Translations under genes and position numbers: made by a program | Source: Roseivirga sp. UBA6061 | Lineage (GTDB): Bacteria; Bacteroidota; Bacteroidia; Cytophagales; Cyclobacteriaceae | DNA length: 64,000 bases | Direction: 5' to 3' | NCBI GenBank assembly: GCA_002427745.1 | Contig: DIYF01000171.1 | Coordinates: 44,894-108,893 of the forward strand | Notes under the pieces: model-generated | Told to the model about the DNA's origin: nothing | The model's input: the letters and a program-made list of their open reading frames with translations, nothing else | Database searches by the model: none | Shown here: positions 1 to 8,304 of the stretch, piece by piece | Layout: each line of letters begins with the position of its first letter | Position numbering within the stretch: the first letter of the stretch is position 1

Positions 1-1
1 C

Positions 2-718
2 CTGTTTGTTATAGAGACCAATCAGCAGGAGCTACTCTCCAGAACCCTGGTCAGTGCTACAGGAAATGCCAAAAACCCTTTCGTACCTCAATACCCGGCC
101 CAATCTCTCTTTACCGGGAAACAGCTTCATTCGGCTGCCTACCGCAGCCCCGAAGAATTCTCAGGTCAGAAAGTACTGATCGTGGGGGGCGGTAATTCAG
201 GCGCTCAGATCCTGGCTGAGGTTTCAAAAGTAGCCCGGACACAGTGGGTCACCCTGGAGCCCCCACAGTTTTTGCCCAAAGAAGTGGATGGAAGATACCT
301 GTTTGAAGCTGCCACGCGAAAGTTCCTGAATAAAGAGGCACCGGAGAATAAGTTTTCCCTGGGCAATATTGTGATGCTCGAAAGCGTATCTGAAGCACAG
401 AAACGAGGAGTACTCAGCGCCAGAATGCCCTTCAGTGCCTTCTATAAAGAAGGTGTGATCTGGCCAGACGGGACCAAAGAAAAATTCGATAGCGTCATAT
501 GGTGTACCGGCTTCAAGGCCAACCTGAATCACCTCAGAGGGCTGGGCATCATTGAGGATAACAGGATTGAAACGAAATATACCAGATCTGTCAAAAAAAC
601 CGGCCTTTGGCTTGTTGGCTACGGCAGCTGGACCGGTTTTGCCTCAGCCACCATTTATGGAGTGGGAAAGACAGCTCGTCACACCGCTGTTGAAATTGCA
701 GAAAGCCTCAAAAAGTAA
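2..718 (+). CDS. ArsO-like flavin-containing monooxygenase (C-terminal part, cut by window edge)
   Basis: The reading frame is open from the first bases of the window, so the start lies outside. Visible order: an end-of-first-Rossmann motif SATGNAKNPF, then HSAAYRSPEEF, then a second dinucleotide-binding motif VLIVGGGNSGAQI, then FLPKEVDGRYLF, and a C-terminal WCTGF motif with a glycine-rich tail. This two-dinucleotide-site layout is that of FAD/NAD(P)H flavin-containing monooxygenases. The HSxxYRSPEEF and FLPxxVDGRxLF signatures match the ArsO branch often found with arsenic-resistance genes. No ars gene is visible here, so an arsenic role is inference; a general NAD(P)H flavoprotein is the alternative. 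Confidence 0.75.
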   Translation: MFVIETNQQELLSRTLVSATGNAKNPFVPQYPAQSLFTGKQLHSAAYRSPEEFSGQKVLIVGGGNSGAQILAEVSKVARTQWVTLEPPQFLPKEVDGRYLFEAATRKFLNKEAPENKFSLGNIVMLESVSEAQKRGVLSARMPFSAFYKEGVIWPDGTKEKFDSVIWCTGFKANLNHLRGLGIIEDNRIETKYTRSVKKTGLWLVGYGSWTGFASATIYGVGKTARHTAVEIAESLKK

Positions 719-806
719 TTTCCAAAAAAAGCATCTGATGGCGCATCATTTTCGAATGACTTCGTCTCAGCAGTTGAAATTAACTTTTAACAAACCTTTA
801 ATAGCC

Positions 807-1253
807 ATGAAATTCAATTTCAGAATACTGACACTGGCCTCATTATTTCTCTTATTTCTGCTGAGTATTAATCACACGATAGCACAGGAAAAAACATCCG
901 AAAAGAAAGAGGAAAGTGAGGCCTGCAATTCGACTAAATGCAGAGGTTCGCAAACTAAATTCGGAGAAGCCAAAGTGATTACCGAACTCAGGTCCAGCCT
1001 CGTAGCGCTCAGAAAAAACATGTCAACCAGCTCCAAAGCGAAGTTTGACATCAGCCCCTACGACATGAATGATATTGTGGGAAAAACAGATAATGAAAGC
1101 CTTCAGATCATCATCAGGGAAGTCAAATCCATTGAATCAGTATTCACTGACAAACTTGATAAAAAGTTCAGCCCTTTCAGCTTACCTGACAATAAAGCCA
1201 GGCAGATTAAGTATTTACAAGCCCGGATAAAGGGGCTACAGACATCACTCTGA
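807..1253 (+). CDS. Small secreted protein, unknown function
   Basis: 148 residues. The ATG at 807 is chosen because it opens a classical signal peptide: a Lys/Arg n-region, a long Leu/Phe core and TIAQ before the mature part. The frame is open further upstream, but that part overlaps the preceding flavoprotein gene and has no signal-peptide logic. The mature protein starts with a Lys/Glu-rich stretch and a close Cys pair (EACNSTKC), then a mostly helical, charged domain with no recognisable family. A strong hairpin terminator follows 36 bases after the stop, so it is probably monocistronic. Secretion to periplasm or surface is inferred; the job is unknown. Confidence 0.6.
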   Translation: MKFNFRILTLASLFLLFLLSINHTIAQEKTSEKKEESEACNSTKCRGSQTKFGEAKVITELRSSLVALRKNMSTSSKAKFDISPYDMNDIVGKTDNESLQIIIREVKSIESVFTDKLDKKFSPFSLPDNKARQIKYLQARIKGLQTSL

Positions 1254-1288
1254 TAAGCCATTTAAGTTCTGTTTAGTCCGCACCACAA

Positions 1289-1320
1289 GAATCCCCGGGT
1301 TGAACCGGGGTAATTCTTTT
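1289..1320 (+). terminator. Rho-independent terminator
   Basis: GAAT plus a perfect CCCCGG/CCGGGG stem (1293-1298 with 1305-1310) with a 6-base loop, continued by ATTC and then TTTT. It lies between the secreted-protein gene and the next start at 1338, so the two are likely separate units. Confidence 0.75.
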
Positions 1321-1337
1321 GCCATCAACCTCCGGAT

Positions 1338-2372
1338 ATGACCTTCAAAAGAGTTATCAGCCTTTCCATTGCGCTGAGCTTTATCGTGCTGGCAGCAACG
1401 GGAATTCTCTCCTACTTTCAGCCCTACACCAGAACAACCGCCACCTTACACACGCTCTTCGGGCTCGTTTTCACCCTGGGCGTCCTGTTACACTTAAGAA
1501 ACAACTTCCCTTCCATCAGGAGGTACGTGAAAGGCCGGCTGCTTTTTCCTATCCTGACTATAGGCTCCGCTTTATTCGTGGCGGGATATTTTGAATCTCC
1601 TCCACTGAGCACCCTGATGGATTTTGGCGCCAAAGCCAAGGTCAATACCTCAAAATCATTAAACCAGTCTGCCTATGAGCTCATTGAGATGGACCTCAGT
1701 CGGGACCTCCAACTGACCATAGACTTGCTCAGGTCTGAGCACTACTGGCACCCTCAAATGGCTATCTGGACGGAAGACAGCCTGGGAAACTACCTGGAAA
1801 CACTTTTCGTCACTCAATCCACAGCTAAGGGAATATTCTTCGGGGGCAGAAGCAAGCAGAATTTCAAACAGTTTGATCAGGCCAAAGATGCCATTGGAGA
1901 TTACAGACGGGTTGACGCACTTCCCGTCTGGTCGCATCAGCGTGGTATTCAGTATGCCGATGGACTATATGCCCCCACAAGAGAGACTCCTCTCCCCGAT
2001 GCCATTAGCGGAGCAACCATCACTGATAATTTCAAGCTTACCTTATCTGCCGGATATCACAAGAGGTTCAGACTGAAAGTAGAAATCAACGTGGCCTTTG
2101 ACGACAATGAATTCTACTCTGAGTTTGACTTCCCCGATGATGAGATATTCCATAGCGGCACCGGTCAACTGGGCCAACCCTCTATCATCTTTGATGCACA
2201 AATCGACATGACAGACGGAAAGCGCTACTATCTGATGGAATTGCTGGGCCATGGACACCGATCAGGACAGACAGGAAAAATCTACCGGGAAACCGCTACC
2301 CTTACTACCGCCCTGGAAATTGTGGAACGCATTGTGGTTGGGGTGGCAAAAACCCCACATTCTTCCGAATAG
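1338..2372 (+). CDS. Membrane-anchored protein with DUF4405-like N-terminus and extracytoplasmic domain
   Basis: 344 residues. Three hydrophobic segments lie near residues 5-26, 36-52 and 70-84. The second is preceded by a His (TLHTLFG) and followed by VLLHLRNN, a pattern seen in DUF4405-type cytochrome-like membrane domains where His residues may bind haem. From about residue 95 the protein is soluble and presumably periplasmic, with motifs ALPVWSHQRG, LPDAISGATI and MELLGHGHRSGQTGKIY; the His-rich GHGH motif and DAISGAT are the most conserved-looking parts. The function is not known. A redox or metal-linked membrane role is a guess from the His placement. Confidence 0.6.
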   Translation: MTFKRVISLSIALSFIVLAATGILSYFQPYTRTTATLHTLFGLVFTLGVLLHLRNNFPSIRRYVKGRLLFPILTIGSALFVAGYFESPPLSTLMDFGAKAKVNTSKSLNQSAYELIEMDLSRDLQLTIDLLRSEHYWHPQMAIWTEDSLGNYLETLFVTQSTAKGIFFGGRSKQNFKQFDQAKDAIGDYRRVDALPVWSHQRGIQYADGLYAPTRETPLPDAISGATITDNFKLTLSAGYHKRFRLKVEINVAFDDNEFYSEFDFPDDEIFHSGTGQLGQPSIIFDAQIDMTDGKRYYLMELLGHGHRSGQTGKIYRETATLTTALEIVERIVVGVAKTPHSSE

Positions 2373-2652
2373 TCCGATCGAAGCTTCAGGTTCCTTGTCA
2401 TTACAGGAAGCAACAGATGGGATCACATCATTTCTCAGCAACGCAAGGGTATCTCTGACAACTTTGAATCTCCGTACCTACTAGTAAACGTTCGTTAGGA
2501 GGTTCGAAAATTACATATTACCGATCTTAAAATTTATTTTTCAGAATTATTATTCCGATATTCTAAACTATTGTATTTTATACATCAGGAGTTTCGTTGC
2601 GTAATTCCTTGATTAAAGCACAACTGCTGTCCTATAAAAGTATATCTTAGTA

Positions 2653-2976
2653 ATGATGGACCTCAATCACCATCCGGCAGAAAGAATCCGGTGGATAATA
2701 GATGAATTTTACAAAGGACACCCTAAGCGTCTGGCGGATGCTTTGGGAGTTACTCCTGCGACCTTTACTCAAATCCTGAATAAAGGTGCTTTTCCGTCCT
2801 GGAAAATCATTGTAGGCATTCTGCAGAAACATCCACAGGTCAATCCGGACTGGTTTCTACACGGCAAATCCCCCAGGTTGCGCGACCCCAATTCTGACCA
2901 CCACAGACTGCACAGAAAGAACATCCGATTACGACAAATGATTGAAAAGTTCACCCAGGAACTGGATAAGGAATAA
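2653..2976 (+). CDS. Helix-turn-helix (XRE/CI-repressor type) regulator
   Basis: 107 residues. Residues 8-60 form a lambda-repressor-like HTH: RLADALGVTPATFTQILNKG contains the turn and recognition helix. NPDWFLHGKSPRL follows, the short sequence typical of CI-type HTH proteins (NPEWLLTGKG-like). A basic, heptad-like helix ends the protein and could dimerise it. There is no peptidase or sensor domain. The 280-base AT-rich gap upstream contains a TATCTTAG element one base off the -7 consensus, just before the ATG. The target is unknown; the neighbouring TPR/lipoprotein cassettes are on the opposite strand and could be regulated by it, which is only inference. Confidence 0.75.
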   Translation: MMDLNHHPAERIRWIIDEFYKGHPKRLADALGVTPATFTQILNKGAFPSWKIIVGILQKHPQVNPDWFLHGKSPRLRDPNSDHHRLHRKNIRLRQMIEKFTQELDKE

Positions 2977-2984
2977 GGGAGAGC

Positions 2985-4304
2985 TTAATCCTCTGCAGAA
3001 ATTGCCTGAGCCCCTAACTGAGCGTTGGCCAGCTCTTTGTTGGTACGCAAAGCCCTGTAGTAGCGCACCCCCATAATGGCGGAAAAGATAATCAGCAAAG
3101 CTACCCCAAGGAATACCGGCCAGAACTGCTGAATAAAACGCGTACGCTGCTCAGCATCAACTCGGTTCTGCCTCTGTTCATCAATATAATTGATAAGTTC
3201 CTGGCGATTCCGAGCCTCTTCTTCGCGTTGGATCGTCTGATTCTGGACATAGAAACTATTACGTTTGGCATATTCCTGATTAAACTCTTTAGCCTTCTTA
3301 ACATCAATATCCATGTAGGCCAGTTGCAGCCAATTGTAAATACTATATAGCTCCGGGTCTCCCTGAAGTTTATTATAAACGCTTAACCCCTTTTCCCAAT
3401 AGTCAATGGCCTTAGATTTATTTCCATTTCGGTACTCCAATTCTCCTAAATCCTGGTATGTGATAAACTGGGCATGGGGGTCCTCAAGTTCTTTTTTCAT
3501 ATCCAAAGCAATCAAAAAATAGCTATTAGCTTTTCCATAATTCCCTTGTTCCATGTAGGTCCCAGCTAGGTTATGGTAGGCAATCGATTTATCTTCCTCA
3601 TAAACTCCCTGCCCTGAAACGACCAGACCAAAATACTCCTGTGCATCTCTGAATTCAGCATTGTTCATCTTGATAATTCCCAATTCATTTAACACCTGTG
3701 CATAGGTAACAATATCTCCCTTATCCTCAGCCTGTTCCCATAAATCAACCAGTAGCTTGCCGGCAGTTTGGTGTGCCCCTTTGGCCTGATACTCAATAGC
3801 GATATAATAAGGAATATCGACAAGTAACCTGAGCTGATCGTTCTCCTCTGCGTGTTTCCTATGCTTCCGAATATACTCTTTAGCTGTTTTCAGAGCTCTC
3901 TTACTATAATAAATAGATTCATCATGATTGTTAAAATCTGATTGAATCAGAGACAACTCATTTAATATGATGGTCTTATTGTATAAATCAACCGTGTCAG
4001 CTCTTTCTAGCGACTCCAAAGCATCTGTATAATTCAAATAAGCCCTTTTGAAATCTCCAACTTCATAGCTGATGTATCCCACACCAGCTTTACCTATTGC
4101 CATCGCCCACTTATCGTTCGCTTTCTTTGCTATTGAGAAAGCTTCCATCCCCGCATCAATGGCTTTTTGCGGATCACTCTCCAACAGTTCATAAGCCGCT
4201 TCAAGTTTTTCAAAAAAGGCACTACCAACCCCATGCCCATAAATGGGTGCATTCAACAAAAAGAAGAATGTGAATAACAGTAATCTGTATATCAGTAGCT
4301 TCAA
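2985..4304 (-). CDS. TPR protein with signal peptide and C-terminal transmembrane helix (copy 1)
   Basis: 439 residues, read from a TTG start (an in-frame TAG lies five codons upstream and no ATG fits). It has a signal peptide at 1-24, then TPR-like helical repeats over roughly 28-345 (for example AYLNYTDAL, AYHNLAGTYMEQGNYGKA, FITYQDLGELEYRNG). A charged segment with IDEQRQNRVDAEQR follows, then one membrane helix near 393-415 and a 23-residue tail. This is the sensor half of Bacteroidota TPR histidine kinases or TPR-LuxR regulators, but the output domain is missing. It is paralogous over its full length to the gene at 4909-6255. A small lipoprotein gene sits 91 bases upstream on the same strand, in the same order as in the second cassette. 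Confidence 0.75.
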   Translation of the reverse strand: MKLLIYRLLLFTFFFLLNAPIYGHGVGSAFFEKLEAAYELLESDPQKAIDAGMEAFSIAKKANDKWAMAIGKAGVGYISYEVGDFKRAYLNYTDALESLERADTVDLYNKTIILNELSLIQSDFNNHDESIYYSKRALKTAKEYIRKHRKHAEENDQLRLLVDIPYYIAIEYQAKGAHQTAGKLLVDLWEQAEDKGDIVTYAQVLNELGIIKMNNAEFRDAQEYFGLVVSGQGVYEEDKSIAYHNLAGTYMEQGNYGKANSYFLIALDMKKELEDPHAQFITYQDLGELEYRNGNKSKAIDYWEKGLSVYNKLQGDPELYSIYNWLQLAYMDIDVKKAKEFNQEYAKRNSFYVQNQTIQREEEARNRQELINYIDEQRQNRVDAEQRTRFIQQFWPVFLGVALLIIFSAIMGVRYYRALRTNKELANAQLGAQAISAED

Positions 4305-4395
4305 CGCGGTTTTAGGCTAAAATAAAATAGTCCTAAAAATATGGAAAAAGGGCCAAATAACAAGGTTTAGCCCTGTTTTTCATACCCGCATTGGA

Positions 4396-4599
4396 CTACC
4401 CTCTGGTCGAAGTACTTGTCCCTGGCTTTGTTCTAGTCCTCTTCCTTCGATCATTTTTGCCAGATTCCTGATTATTCGGCACATCAATGGTATTGCTTAT
4501 TTCGGGGGCTATTGGATCTGTATCGTTAAAGTCTTCAGCGCAAGAAGTGATACCAACAGTAAAGAATGCTAAGAGTAGGATTACGAGTAACTTTTTCAT
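4396..4599 (-). CDS. Small lipoprotein (copy 1 of duplicated cassette)
   Basis: 67 residues. The N-terminus is MKKLLVILLLAFFTVGITSC, a classical type II signal peptide with lipobox ITSC, so it is lipid-anchored. The mature part is short, Asp/Pro/Asn rich (DTDPIAPE), and ends in a strongly basic, Thr/Ser-rich tail (RRKRTRTKPGTSTSTRG). The homologous protein at 6343-6516 shares the leader and the DTDP.IPE motif but has an acidic tail instead. It lies 91 bases before the TPR gene it appears to be transcribed with. Function unknown; a partner or ligand of the TPR protein is inference. Confidence 0.7.
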   Translation of the reverse strand: MKKLLVILLLAFFTVGITSCAEDFNDTDPIAPEISNTIDVPNNQESGKNDRRKRTRTKPGTSTSTRG

Positions 4600-4908
4600 G
4601 ATTTAGGTATTAAGTTGTTTACATTGATTGTTTCTAATAAATATCTCAAGCCGCCACCAATCCTGTTCTGCAAAAAGCCAAAGCTTCGCACAGCGTTCAC
4701 AGCAGCGAAAATGATTGAATTCTAATGAAATTGTGATTATTCGTAGTCAGCGGGATACGCTGAGAGTAGTACGTGTCGGAGAACTTAAAACCAGCTCTTA
4801 CAAGCTAAAATGAGGGCTTTTTCCCGATTCTACAATTAGATGAAAGGGACTTCACCCATATAACAGGTGAAATCAGTATAACAAATTTAATAATATTTTT
4901 GTATTATC
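4600..4908. other. Intergenic region between the two lipoprotein-TPR cassettes
   Basis: 309 bases without a gene. The first 35 bases beside the lipoprotein start resemble the same position in cassette 2 (a shared TTTACATTGAT block), suggesting that the promoter region was duplicated with the genes. An inverted repeat TTCACC/GGTGAA with a 9-base loop occurs near 4850-4871. Nothing else was recognised. Confidence 0.5.
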
Positions 4909-6255
4909 TCAATCTTCCGTTGTTTCGGAAGTATTTGAGCCTGCCTGGGCCTCCTGCATTTTAAGCTGGCTTTTGGTGAGAAGCTTGTTGGCCTTGAGTG
5001 CCATATAGTAGCGCACACCAAGGAAAATTGAGAAGATAACCAGCAAAGCTACTCCCAGGAATACCGGCCAGAATTCACGGATAAACTGCTGACGCTGCGC
5101 AGCGTCAACTCGTTTTTGTCTTTGCTTGTCGATCAGCATACTCAATGCCTCACGCTTTGCTGCATCATCCTCACGCTGAAAGGTCTGATTTCTCACATAG
5201 AAGTCATTGAGCTGCATATGGGTCTGGTTAAAGGTTTTGGCCTTTTCCACATCAACATCCATATATGCCAGTTGCAGAGAATTATAAATTGAATAGAGTT
5301 CAGGCTCTCCCTCTACCTTATCAAAGATACCCAGGCCGGTTTCCCAGTAATTAATTGCTTCCTGCATATCTCCTTTCTTGTAAGCCAGTTCTCCCAGCCC
5401 CTGATAGGTGATAAAAGTAGAGCGTGCATCTGCGATCTCCTTCTTGAAATCCAGGGCATTAAGATAGAAGCTTTCTGCCTTGCTGTAATTACCCTGCACC
5501 ATATAGGTTTCGGCCAGGTTATGATAGGCCATAGCTTTGTACTTTTTAGAGACCTCTCTTTCAGCCACAATCAGACCGAAATACTCAGCTGCTTCTTTGT
5601 ACTCTCCATTCTTCTTCTTGATCTCTCCCAGCTTATTCAGCACACGAGCATGCATTACAATATCATCCTTATCTTCCGCTCGCTGCCAAAGTTTCATCAA
5701 CATATCTCCAGCAGTCTTATGAGCACCCTTTTTACCATACTCAACCGCCAGGAAGTATGAAATATCATTTAACATCCCAAGATGTCCGCGATCCTCTGCG
5801 ATTTTAGGATACTTACTCAGATACGACTTAGCCACATTTTGAGCCTCAAGACGAAGTGAAATAGACTCATCATAATTGCTATATTTTGAATTGATTATAG
5901 CTAAGTGCCTGAGTATATTCAATTCATTATCATAGTCAGTGGTATCCGACTTCCTCAAGAGATTTAGTGCGTCAGAGTAATTCACATATGCAACCTCATA
6001 GTCTCTCATGAGGTAACTTATCCTTCCCATTGTACTCACCCCAACAGCTACAGCCCATTCATCTCTTGCCTCCTTCGCAATCTCCAAAGCCAGACCAGCT
6101 TGCTTAATCGCTTCTTCAGAATTTTTCCTTGCCAGACTCAGGGCCAAATCCATTTTCTCGGTGAAAGAATCCCGATGATTTTGACCATGACTAGACAACC
6201 CAAAGGCCAACAACAGTGTGACCAACAAAAATTTGTATGTGAAGCGTTTGAACAC
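4909..6255 (-). CDS. TPR protein with signal peptide and C-terminal transmembrane helix (copy 2)
   Basis: 448 residues from the GTG at 6255, chosen because it begins a clean signal peptide (basic VFKRFTYK, Leu-rich core, SSHGQ). A TTG at 6306 would add an unlikely hydrophobic leader. The layout matches the copy at 2985-4304: TPR-like helices over about 35-350, a basic segment LIDKQRQKRVDAAQRQQF, one membrane helix (WPVFLGVALLVIFSIFLGVRYY) and a short polar tail with no output domain. The pair is alike along the whole length (AYHNLAETYMVQGNYSKA versus AYHNLAGTYMEQGNYGKA), so they come from duplication. A small lipoprotein gene lies 87 bases upstream. Confidence 0.75.
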   Translation of the reverse strand: MFKRFTYKFLLVTLLLAFGLSSHGQNHRDSFTEKMDLALSLARKNSEEAIKQAGLALEIAKEARDEWAVAVGVSTMGRISYLMRDYEVAYVNYSDALNLLRKSDTTDYDNELNILRHLAIINSKYSNYDESISLRLEAQNVAKSYLSKYPKIAEDRGHLGMLNDISYFLAVEYGKKGAHKTAGDMLMKLWQRAEDKDDIVMHARVLNKLGEIKKKNGEYKEAAEYFGLIVAEREVSKKYKAMAYHNLAETYMVQGNYSKAESFYLNALDFKKEIADARSTFITYQGLGELAYKKGDMQEAINYWETGLGIFDKVEGEPELYSIYNSLQLAYMDVDVEKAKTFNQTHMQLNDFYVRNQTFQREDDAAKREALSMLIDKQRQKRVDAAQRQQFIREFWPVFLGVALLVIFSIFLGVRYYMALKANKLLTKSQLKMQEAQAGSNTSETTED

Positions 6256-6342
6256 CCTATAAACTGTATTTCTAGCCCACAAAGTATAAAAAAAAGGTAT
6301 AAGCAACTCACTTACACCTTCTTTTTTTATGGTAGAAAGTCT

Positions 6343-6516
6343 CTATTTGGCACCAGTTGGATCACCTGGATCTTCCTCCTCCTCTTCAGTTTCTCCAGCC
6401 TGGTCATCCAGTTGTACTTCAGGAATTGCAGGATCAGTATCGAAGCCTTCAGATGCGCAAGATGAAATGCCAGCAGTAAATAAAGCTAAGAGTAGGATTA
6501 CAATAAGTTTCTTCAT
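6343..6516 (-). CDS. Small lipoprotein (copy 2 of duplicated cassette)
   Basis: 57 residues, read on the minus strand from an ATG at 6516 to a TAG at 6343. The N-terminus MKKLIVILLLALFTAGISSC is a lipoprotein signal peptide nearly identical to that of the 4396-4599 protein. The mature part has FDTDPAIPE, then an acidic run (five consecutive Glu) and a DPGDPTGAK end. The two mature tails are opposite in charge, acidic here and basic in copy 1, although the leaders and the DTDP motif are conserved. It precedes the TPR copy 2 gene by 87 bases on the same strand. Confidence 0.7.
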   Translation of the reverse strand: MKKLIVILLLALFTAGISSCASEGFDTDPAIPEVQLDDQAGETEEEEEDPGDPTGAK

Positions 6517-6963
6517 GATTAAGGATTTTAAAATGTTTACATTGATCTAAAGGCGAAGATATCATTTCTCCACTCCTGAAAATCCTTATCTCAGAGGAAA
6601 TTGGACAAAGCTTTTACGAGAATAAAAACTCTTTGATAAATGTAAAACCCGCTGCTTCAATCCATGAAGAAAGTATGGTAGGGTACCGTGATTTACTGAC
6701 TATTTTCAAGTAAGTGTATCACCTACATAAGAGTAGGATTATGTTAAGCTCCTTCAAAACAATGAGTATAGATCAACAAAAGCAACTAGTGTAAAAATCA
6801 CAGGCTTCTTCACTTATTTGAACAAAGTTTTCATTTTCCTAGAATAATCTACACTGACACATAATATTAAAAGGATAATTGGCTAAATTCAGAGTTGACA
6901 TTTGTCATATATGTACATACCTGTTAATTTCATAGGGTACGAAACACCAAATATCTTACATAT
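6517..6963. other. Intergenic region with remnant of a third lipoprotein gene start
   Basis: 447 bases without an intact gene. At 6728-6741 the 14-base string TAAGAGTAGGATTA is identical to 6487-6500 (lipoprotein copy 2) and 4570-4583 (copy 1), and the bases after it (to about 6756) still partly match the coding start, but the ATG is lost. This looks like a decayed third copy of the lipoprotein 5' end. The rest is AT-rich and unremarkable. Confidence 0.45.
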
Positions 6964-7527
6964 ATGAATGCTAAAAACAAGTTCCCCAAGGACAAAGGGG
7001 CACCCATAAGAGTGGGTAAAGCGAAAGCTGAGCAAGCGAGATGGAAAAAGAACCCCAAAAACAAAGATCTTCCAGATACTTTCCCGGTATCTGTTGAACA
7101 ACTCCAATTACATATTGAAAAATATGACTGTAACGGAATTGAATTCTGTAACGGCTCCAATATAGAAGGAGGCTACAGTCCGGTAATGGCAGCTGTAGAT
7201 GGAGAAGGGAACCTTTTGGCCACGTTTGACAACAATGGCCCCATACCGATTGATGAATTTAAGTCATGCAGGGAAAACTGGCGCGAGCAACATCCCGACC
7301 CTGATACTACACAGTTTTTTTACCTGGGTGAAGAAGCAATTACCACCAATATTATTGACTTTGATGTAGTGCGATATGAAGCAGCATTTGTAGAAGAATC
7401 AGATGGTTCTAACTCTGCTGTCTTGTACGGGTATTCTTATGACGGAATGAAAGATCCAGGAGAAGAAGAACCGGATACGGCCTTAAACAGATCATATATT
7501 TGTCCTCCTTTATGTGATGAAAACTGA
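6964..7527 (+). CDS. Unknown protein with basic N-terminus and acidic C-terminus
   Basis: 187 residues, no family recognised. The first 45 residues are Lys/Arg-rich with no hydrophobic stretch, so no signal peptide is seen and a cytoplasmic location is likely. The centre (about 45-150) has mixed strand/helix character, with DCNGIEFCNGSN, YSPVMAAVDGEGNLLATFDNNGPI and a late YEAAFVEESDGSNSAVLYGYSYDG. The end is acidic (DPGEEEPD) and closes with CPPLCDEN. Four of the five Cys are in two pairs (DCNGIEFC, CPPLC), which could bind a metal or form disulphides. It is followed 43 bases later by a multi-pass membrane protein on the same strand, perhaps in one transcript. Confidence 0.5.
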   Translation: MNAKNKFPKDKGAPIRVGKAKAEQARWKKNPKNKDLPDTFPVSVEQLQLHIEKYDCNGIEFCNGSNIEGGYSPVMAAVDGEGNLLATFDNNGPIPIDEFKSCRENWREQHPDPDTTQFFYLGEEAITTNIIDFDVVRYEAAFVEESDGSNSAVLYGYSYDGMKDPGEEEPDTALNRSYICPPLCDEN

Positions 7528-7570
7528 TTAACTTGGCAAGAGTCTCTTGGGAAAACTTAATAATTGAATT

Positions 7571-8251
7571 ATGAGTTTATTGGAAATAGCGAATTTTGGG
7601 GCTGACTTTTCTGTCGTCATGTCGGTGGTTTCATGCCTTCTGATAATTCGTGTCATACCAGTATCAGACAAGAGACTCCATGCCTTTTTTGCTTATCTCG
7701 TAATTGGACTGATAGCAGGAATTGTGTCTTACTTCACCAGAAAAATGGGAAATAACGCCCTGCTAGGCTACATCCATATCCCTCTGGGTTTCATATTTTC
7801 GAGCCTCATTTTTATTCCGGGCAAAGAATTCAAAAAACTCAGACTGTTGGTTTTTGGACTTATGGCCCTTATAGTAGGAGTAACAACATATGAAGCACTA
7901 TTTCTTGAAGGGGGAATAAAGCTCTATAACAGTCTATCGGGAGTACTATCCAGCGGTGTAGTAGGATGGCTGGCAATAAGATACCTGATCAAAATGCGAT
8001 TCAGCAGCTCAATAGTAGATTTATCTAAGGAACCTATGTTCTGGATAGCAACTGCTTTTGCAATAATGAACATTGCCAACTTACTTGCAGATGGTTTTTA
8101 TAGGACTCTACAACAAATAGAGGGAGACACTCTTTTAAAGTTAGTATTCACTTCTATGTGTGTGAACTACCTTTCTACAATAATCTACTGGATAGGCCTT
8201 TGGAAAATTAAGAGTAATAAATCTCGAACCACCCCCAACCTGGCCACCTAA
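7571..8251 (+). CDS. Multi-pass integral membrane protein, unknown (paralog A)
   Basis: 226 residues with about seven hydrophobic segments evenly spaced to the end, short loops and a positive C-terminal tail (KIKSNKSRTT). Shared with the next gene at the same positions: DKRL near 33, SYFTRKMGNN near 57, KLYNSLSGVL, WLAIRYLIKMRF and EPMFWIATAFAIMN. Length and topology recall small sensory or scaffold membrane proteins, but no catalytic motif is seen. It begins 43 bases after the previous stop and is followed 53 bases later by its paralog, so co-transcription is likely. Confidence 0.6.
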   Translation: MSLLEIANFGADFSVVMSVVSCLLIIRVIPVSDKRLHAFFAYLVIGLIAGIVSYFTRKMGNNALLGYIHIPLGFIFSSLIFIPGKEFKKLRLLVFGLMALIVGVTTYEALFLEGGIKLYNSLSGVLSSGVVGWLAIRYLIKMRFSSSIVDLSKEPMFWIATAFAIMNIANLLADGFYRTLQQIEGDTLLKLVFTSMCVNYLSTIIYWIGLWKIKSNKSRTTPNLAT

Positions 8252-8304
8252 ACACTTTATCTAAGATCAGGGTTGTATCATTTCAACTACAGCCCACAAT
8301 TCCC

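Noticed and set aside
2..718. Arsenic-resistance operon
   Set aside because: Only an ArsO-like fragment is present; no arsR, arsC, acr3 or arsB gene lies in the window.
552..806. Long N-terminal extension of the secreted protein at 807-1253
   Set aside because: It overlaps the upstream flavoprotein gene in another frame, and the signal peptide begins exactly at the ATG at 807.
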